From Aphodosoma sp045600865 (lineage in GTDB: Bacteria; Bacteroidota; Bacteroidia; Bacteroidales; Paludibacteraceae), in assembly GCA_045600865.1 (NCBI GenBank), contig JAZRYS010000011.1:1-11013 (forward strand): a stretch of DNA of 11,013 nt, read 5' to 3'. The position numbers and the translations under genes are program-made. This document shows, in pieces, positions 8,901 to 11,013 of the stretch. Numbering within the stretch: position 1 is the first letter of the stretch; each line of letters opens with the position of its first letter. The notes beneath the pieces were generated by a model. The model did not search any database, had not been told where the DNA came from, and saw nothing but the letters and a program-made list of their open reading frames with translations.

Positions 8901-10506
8901 CAACATTGCTTACTCCGTCCCAATAGAAAGGAGTGTTGAAACTATATCTCAGCCATCCTCCTGCATTTGGGCAAGTGCGTTCAGTCGGTCCATACACTTG
9001 GGTCAATCCATCCACAAATTCAGATGCCAATCCCGCAAACGTGTCTTTCTCAGTAGTTCCGATATATACTGACTGCCTCATGTGGTATTGTTCGTTTTTG
9101 GAATCATTCTGAAAATTGAACTCGACAGCCTTGATAAGTCCTGCCGTAAATCCGAGAGCATGCAGTTCGTCGGCAGTGTAAATCTGTTGGATGTAATTGC
9201 ACGATCTGACCGGATGAACTAAATATGAGAAGTCAGTGCCTGTTCCGCAAACATAACCGTCTTCTCTGTCGCAGTCGTAGCGTTCCACTGGAAGTGTTGT
9301 GGCAGAGACATGCGTCCAATCGGAGTAACCGTTAGTGCCACAGTTGGCACAGATATAGACATGGTATGTAGTCTCGCACCTGAGGTTGCCGAGCACCTTG
9401 GAACTGCCGGTAACATTTGCGTATGTGACTTCGGCAGACGAAGGGTCAGCCAGTTCGGCAAGGCTGACAATTATGTCGTATGATGTAGCCTTAGGCGAGG
9501 TGTTCCAGTTTAGCGTCATCTGGTGTTTCCCAATATCGGTAATGGCAACATTCCCTGGATCGCCACAATCCGAGAGCGTCTTGAACTGCAAAGCCTCTGA
9601 CCAATCCGAGTAGATGCCACAGCAGGAACGTACATAAACGTAATAGCCAGTGTGTATGCTGAGACCTGTCAGGCTGACAGAGTTGGTGGAGACATGCTGA
9701 ATGGTGGCTGCCGAGAAATCTGTAACTGGCGATGAGGAACAAACTACGTCATAGCCGTTAGTGCAACTCGCACAGGCATCCCATGATATTGTGGCTGAAG
9801 TATATGACACATCCGAGGCTGTGAGATTGGTGACATCTGGACAGTAGTCTTGGCAGAAGGAGACGGCAGGACGGAAGGTGGAGGGAATTCCAGCAGAAGG
9901 ATTGCCCACTATGGAGGTAGTACCGTTAAACACAATACAGCGATTCACACCGCAATCGCTGCCACGAGCTGTGAAGCCTATACTTTGTGGCTGGTAACCA
10001 GAGGTATTAATCATCCTATCATTCACTTTCGTTGCAATTACTATATTGCTATTGCCATCCCATACAAAAGGCGAATCGAACGTGTAAGTATTTTCACCTT
10101 CTTGCACATAATCTGGATTGGGGAGAGTGCCTTTGATATTTGAAACAGACCAGTAGCCTGGAGGATTATTTAAAAACGTAGGAGAAGAAACAGTCTCGTA
10201 ATCACTCCCGCTTACAAAAACACTTTTGGTTGTAGCAACCATGTTCATAGACAAACTTTTGTTCCCGATAGCCGTGACAGACCAATTAAATTTGATGCCT
10301 TTGATATTGCCCGGCTTCACACCGGCAGCAGTCAACTCTTCCTTGGTGAATATCATCTGGATATAAGAAGTGAGACTATTTGCTCCTGGCATGTTGTCAG
10401 TATTTGTAGCACTTCCAATGGTATGACAGACATCATCCGCCCGCATATTCGTAGGAAACACACAAAGCATCAAAGCCATCAACGATAATAAAACAACCTT
10501 TTTCAT
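2944..10506 (-). CDS. Giant secreted FN3-repeat surface protein, N-terminal part of a frameshifted 3105-residue adhesin
   Basis: This 2520-residue ORF opens with the signal peptide MKKVVLLSLMALMLCVFPTN, cleaved near residues 20-24. The start is fixed by an in-frame TAA three codons upstream. Approximate domain order: beta-sandwich module 1 (25-219); FN3-1 and 2 (222-310, 315-404); module 2 (410-607); FN3-3 and 4 (609-709, 713-809); module 3 (812-995); FN3-5 and 6 (998-1096, 1100-1190); DUF5018-like Ig-type insert (1194-1286); FN3-7 (1288-1382); module 4 (1386-1560); FN3-8, 9 and 10 (1564-1660, 1664-1761, 1765-1853); module 5 (1858-2049); FN3-11 and 12 (2052-2146, 2150-2238); a choice-of-anchor-J/cleaved-adhesin-like domain starting LPYFNDF (2240-2388); and a BspA-like degenerate LRR stretch (2395-2495, KVVAINAAAFDDVDL). 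Most FN3s begin CxxP and end YVYVRxxC, suggesting a disulfide each. No catalytic domain is seen, so adhesion or matrix binding is inferred. The last 12 residues (after Tyr2508) look like out-of-frame translation, and the sorting domain lies in the next ORF. Confidence 0.9.
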   Translation of the reverse strand: MKKVVLLSLMALMLCVFPTNMRADDVCHTIGSATNTDNMPGANSLTSYIQMIFTKEELTAAGVKPGNIKGIKFNWSVTAIGNKSLSMNMVATTKSVFVSGSDYETVSSPTFLNNPPGYWSVSNIKGTLPNPDYVQEGENTYTFDSPFVWDGNSNIVIATKVNDRMINTSGYQPQSIGFTARGSDCGVNRCIVFNGTTSIVGNPSAGIPSTFRPAVSFCQDYCPDVTNLTASDVSYTSATISWDACASCTNGYDVVCSSSPVTDFSAATIQHVSTNSVSLTGLSIHTGYYVYVRSCCGIYSDWSEALQFKTLSDCGDPGNVAITDIGKHQMTLNWNTSPKATSYDIIVSLAELADPSSAEVTYANVTGSSKVLGNLRCETTYHVYICANCGTNGYSDWTHVSATTLPVERYDCDREDGYVCGTGTDFSYLVHPVRSCNYIQQIYTADELHALGFTAGLIKAVEFNFQNDSKNEQYHMRQSVYIGTTEKDTFAGLASEFVDGLTQVYGPTERTCPNAGGWLRYSFNTPFYWDGVSNVVIGFLSNKCNDPTAKDGWNANGTTQKDNNNQDIYRAIFTCSDNYIDINNINDAYRNNIRSNIRFVACFKDTDPCPTISNTPVASNITHNEATITLSVISEEDIASYDIIASEEEITDFTNVQPTHPGIITTTTSCRLTSLNPETDYYVYVRVNCVNGDLSQSSFLWSPACQFRTDEFCKTPYNLSVNGIAERAATLCWNVRDNNATAFELVASKVPLTDPSAGTVHDITATNNAGACNYALDHLTHNTHYYLYIRTDCGGDASSHWSSVDFITRPVWDCNNGTMVVANGTVTNNMWPVCSYEKQRYITQSIYPESMLEDLVGKKITKLKYFVERGGSTDDATGSGWGNTCFYIRMMTTQQSTVSDLVPATADATTVYYRDYLSADVQNGMVIELNTPFEYNGGNLLIEFESSTNTDRSKCDFYGIDAGSNVSVIKDLETAGSPATYTFLPKVEFTICEKMPICPALSAAPVASGVTYNAATITWNAGTSDHAITYDMIVSESEIDDFTGETPTYTGMTATSYNITGLNENTRYYVYVRVNCSAGGYDDGSSLWSPACEFTTEPFCAAPENFAVAGKTSTSARLTWTKRGAAESWKIHVAQDNEITVTGNDCQITGKQVSYTLTGLTPNTNYNLRLQSIDESCTDDLYANDLSFRTLNTVIGITSFRITNAIEIGDVNIDTTNHTISVTTIYGTDLSDLAFTLRLADAKGIAKVGDNTFTGPWDFTSPVTIQVYAEDRDITPQQWTITIVNETCATPYNISVTNVDEHNATLNWNVTDVNPTTFDLVVSDVPLTDPSTSDVRNITVTNNGGACNYALGYLVPGRHYYVYIRTNCGNENSHWSFFEFSTISFFDCDSAQAILVADGAVTDQRFPVYGYNCDFTQKTQSIYPSSMLAGLMGNKITKLKYFVQDGGSSNWKNATFNIRMMTTTKSTLSDFVSTANATPVYSGTLRANTTDGMEITLTTPFEYSGDNLLIEFELPVADGWNRCYFYGTEADGDVSCMNYRTNAPTQSTFLPKIEFTVCGKVSACPEVTDIAAANIDETSATITWTASAGMYANTSDIYYSATEVEDFTSVEPQHIGITGTSYQIANLNSYTTYYVYVRTHCDAQGYDDGVSGWAGTSFLTLAQCRVPGDLKATVTGKQTATITWTNTSGDAQQANNFTYILSTTPVAEAALETTATTETGVNTTSVNLTNLQSNTTYYFYIKNVCSGIDCSSPWVSCQFTTPIAMPAVINLQVHDIAHNAFTATWESDSANFANETEWEVACVAHGTQPDTWTQVSVPEYFALGLTAETTYDFYVRAKNGNNYSANAQMEVTTIQKSVVECKDVSVGENGSLDKVPVRSVYMGSYTVQIYTAEQLREFGCTGAGNIKKIAFYQTLCDNTSDASRYRKKTTVWMGNTNKETFDNSQDWIYGLTQVMDEKPIDFNKNGDWVELALDNTFYWDGENNLAVAVLAYSDSYTTMNFAGGSVTGDRSLYAYKDENSWSVTDGVPSYTNGVNITNELATIKLCFESGSCLPVDKLKVDNVTNNTARAHWYPGDTETTWHVYNSTTEMTAAELAALTQAEYTVVSTNPEISLDDLIKDTDYYFYVRAVCGDDEVSHWNCCHYTTSLTCSAPAEAIATTGNNSITFTVNPGDVGTVGTYDYRYWMMGSNDTVTESGKTSPFTVNNLSSDNDYQWEVRANCSGTDEGSSRWVKGNTVHVCGTTTLPYFNDFNQYELPFSAIDCWTVTKVDPNENKPYPLALYGDMCFLGNSAIATPLINVPDEGLKISLRINIFDQQELKVMFTTDLAANESTYTEIATLINDGTNGFSDRVMFFNPEEATQGYIVFSGMIYGNRYCFVDSLLIEAMPTGGIKDVTVDNVTYTISGLQQGNNVTIEEVSFNEDDLTEADFDITYNNTFLNYKHKLDVPATLTDVIKDRYKVVAINAAAFDDVDLTENVRVNVPADVNLTGTLGNGKIVMKLDDGGIHYMATATQLRRLTW
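5518..6645 (-). repeat. Intragenic duplication, copy 2 (FN3-7, module 4, FN3-8)
   Basis: Residues 1288-1663 of the giant protein repeat the order and sequence of residues 713-1099. Shared landmarks are the CxTPYN opening, the PLTDPS and GACNYAL motifs of the FN3, QSIYPxSML and KITKLKYFV, RMMTT and TPFEYxGxNLLIEF in the module, and TITW...YVYVRxxC with GYDDG in the closing FN3. At DNA level, stretches such as 6380-6540 remain clearly similar to 8100-8260. Confidence 0.85.
7210..8370 (-). repeat. Intragenic duplication, copy 1 (FN3-4, module 3, FN3-5)
   Basis: Residues 713-1099 correspond to the block at 5518-6645. Modules 3 and 4 are more alike than either is to modules 1, 2 and 5, so this block was duplicated after the general module family had spread through the protein. 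Between the copies sit one more FN3 (1100-1190) and the DUF5018-like insert (1194-1286). Confidence 0.85.
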
Positions 10507-10548
10507 ATAGCATTATATTTTTTATCCAACTCATTTTCAACAAATTAC

Positions 10549-10573
10549 CCCCCCCAGACATAGTCTGGAGGGG
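10549..10573 (-). promoter_or_regulatory. Leader hairpin: 11-bp G/C-rich stem with 3-nt loop in the 5' UTR
   Basis: In the minus-strand transcript CCCCUCCAGAC pairs with GUCUGGGGGGG around a UAU loop: 11 consecutive pairs including one U-G wobble. The downstream arm runs into eight consecutive G residues (10555-10548 on the coding strand). It lies between the predicted transcription start (about 10611) and the start codon at 10506, about 40 nt before the ATG. It is not followed by a U-run, so it does not look like an intrinsic terminator. A role in mRNA stability, translation control or as a target of an RNA-binding protein is possible but only inferred. Confidence 0.6.
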
Positions 10574-10616
10574 CATATCGCAACAACAACAATTGTACCT
10601 CAGCACAATTCAGGTG

Positions 10617-10647
10617 CAAAAGTACAAAAATCTTTCTATACTGCAAA
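10617..10647 (-). promoter_or_regulatory. Bacteroidetes-type promoter for the adhesin operon
   Basis: Reading the minus strand, TTTG (10647-10644) is followed by a 19-bp spacer and TACTTTTG (10624-10617), a perfect match to the Bacteroidetes -33 (TTTG) and -7 (TAnnTTTG) elements of the primary sigma factor at their usual spacing. Transcription should begin near 10611, giving a leader of about 105 nt before the ATG at 10506. I found no comparable promoter before the downstream gene, so it likely drives the whole minus-strand unit. Confidence 0.75.
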
Positions 10648-11013
10648 GAGAAAATCAGAAAATTATTTTTGAGAAAATGAACTTCTATGTCAGGGAAAAG
10701 CCGTAACTTCGTAGTCTGATTGAGATGAGTATCTATCTGTTTCATGACAAGGTCTATCCTGTCTATCTCAATGAACGACCTGTATGGCGCAATGAAACGA
10801 AAGAATGAATATCTGATTTGCAATGATAACACAAAAGAGCAAGCAAAGAGCAAGCCCTACCGTACCATAAAATAAAGAATCCCGTATTTTACTCCCTATA
10901 CAAACTGCCTACTAAAATGCTGTTCAGCTGACTTTTCAACTCTCGTACAAGCAGATTTTCAAAATGCTCTCTAAATACAAAAAAAGTGAGACTCGAGGAT
11001 AATGGAGAATGGA
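10648..11013. other. Intergenic region without a supportable gene
   Basis: This A/T-rich stretch has only short interrupted frames on the plus strand: an ATG at about 10678 reads 9 codons to a TAA, and open stretches resume without a recognisable protein. Nothing resembles a tRNA, a riboswitch or a terminator. The last 12 bases (11002-11013) read ATG GAG AAT GGA on the plus strand and could be the first codons of a gene outside the window, but four codons are not evidence. Confidence 0.5.

Noticed and set aside
10545..10853. 102-codon minus-strand frame upstream of the adhesin
   Set aside because: It runs through the well-formed promoter and the leader hairpin, resembles no known protein, and has no ribosome binding site.
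10678..10870. Plus-strand remnant gene beginning MNFYVREKP
   Set aside because: A stop follows after nine codons, and the later open stretches in any frame show no family resemblance I can defend.
11002..11013. Start of a plus-strand gene at the right edge
   Set aside because: Only four codons are in the window and the purine-rich stretch before the ATG is too close for a good ribosome binding site.

Overview
The window looks like Bacteroidales DNA (Prevotella-, Bacteroides- or Muribaculaceae-like; genus not resolvable by eye). Three things point this way: a Bacteroidetes promoter (TTTG, 19 bp, TACTTTTG) on the minus strand, a giant secreted multidomain protein whose C-terminus resembles a type IX secretion (T9SS) type A sorting domain, and chains of fibronectin type III (FN3) domains with the CxxP...YVYVRxxC cysteine pattern common in Bacteroidetes surface proteins.

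Layout, left to right. Positions 1-458 are a junkyard on the plus strand. They hold the 5' two thirds of an MNT-type nucleotidyltransferase (antitoxin-like) gene with an in-frame TAG where a Trp is expected, abutting at about 309-312 an internal fragment of a DDE transposase. From 459 to 10506 everything coding is on the minus strand and reads as one transcription unit. Its promoter is at 10617-10647, followed by a leader of about 105 nt with a strong G/C-rich hairpin. Next comes a signal-peptide-bearing 2520-residue ORF (2944-10506), then a 587-residue ORF (1187-2950) that overlaps it by 7 bp, then a small secreted protein (459-1166). Positions 10648-11013 contain no gene I can support.

The main result is that the 2520- and 587-residue ORFs are almost certainly one gene broken by a frameshift. 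The first has the signal peptide and no sorting domain; the second has the sorting domain and no signal peptide. Removing one AT from the short TATAT tract at 2981-2985 joins them into a single 3105-residue protein with a natural-looking junction. The reconstructed protein is built from five approximately 180-residue beta-rich modules alternating with twelve FN3 domains, plus a DUF5018-like Ig-type insert, a choice-of-anchor-J/cleaved-adhesin-like domain, a degenerate BspA-type stretch and the T9SS tail. An FN3-module-FN3 block of about 1.1 kb has been duplicated inside it.

The downstream small protein is Ser/Asn/Gly-rich, has a signal peptide, and ends in APLDD, a hydrophobic helix and basic residues. 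This resembles PID-CTERM-type sorting tails. The operon would therefore export a huge T9SS surface protein together with a small protein handled by a different C-terminal sorting signal. That pairing, and the alternating module/FN3 architecture, are the least-explained biology here.
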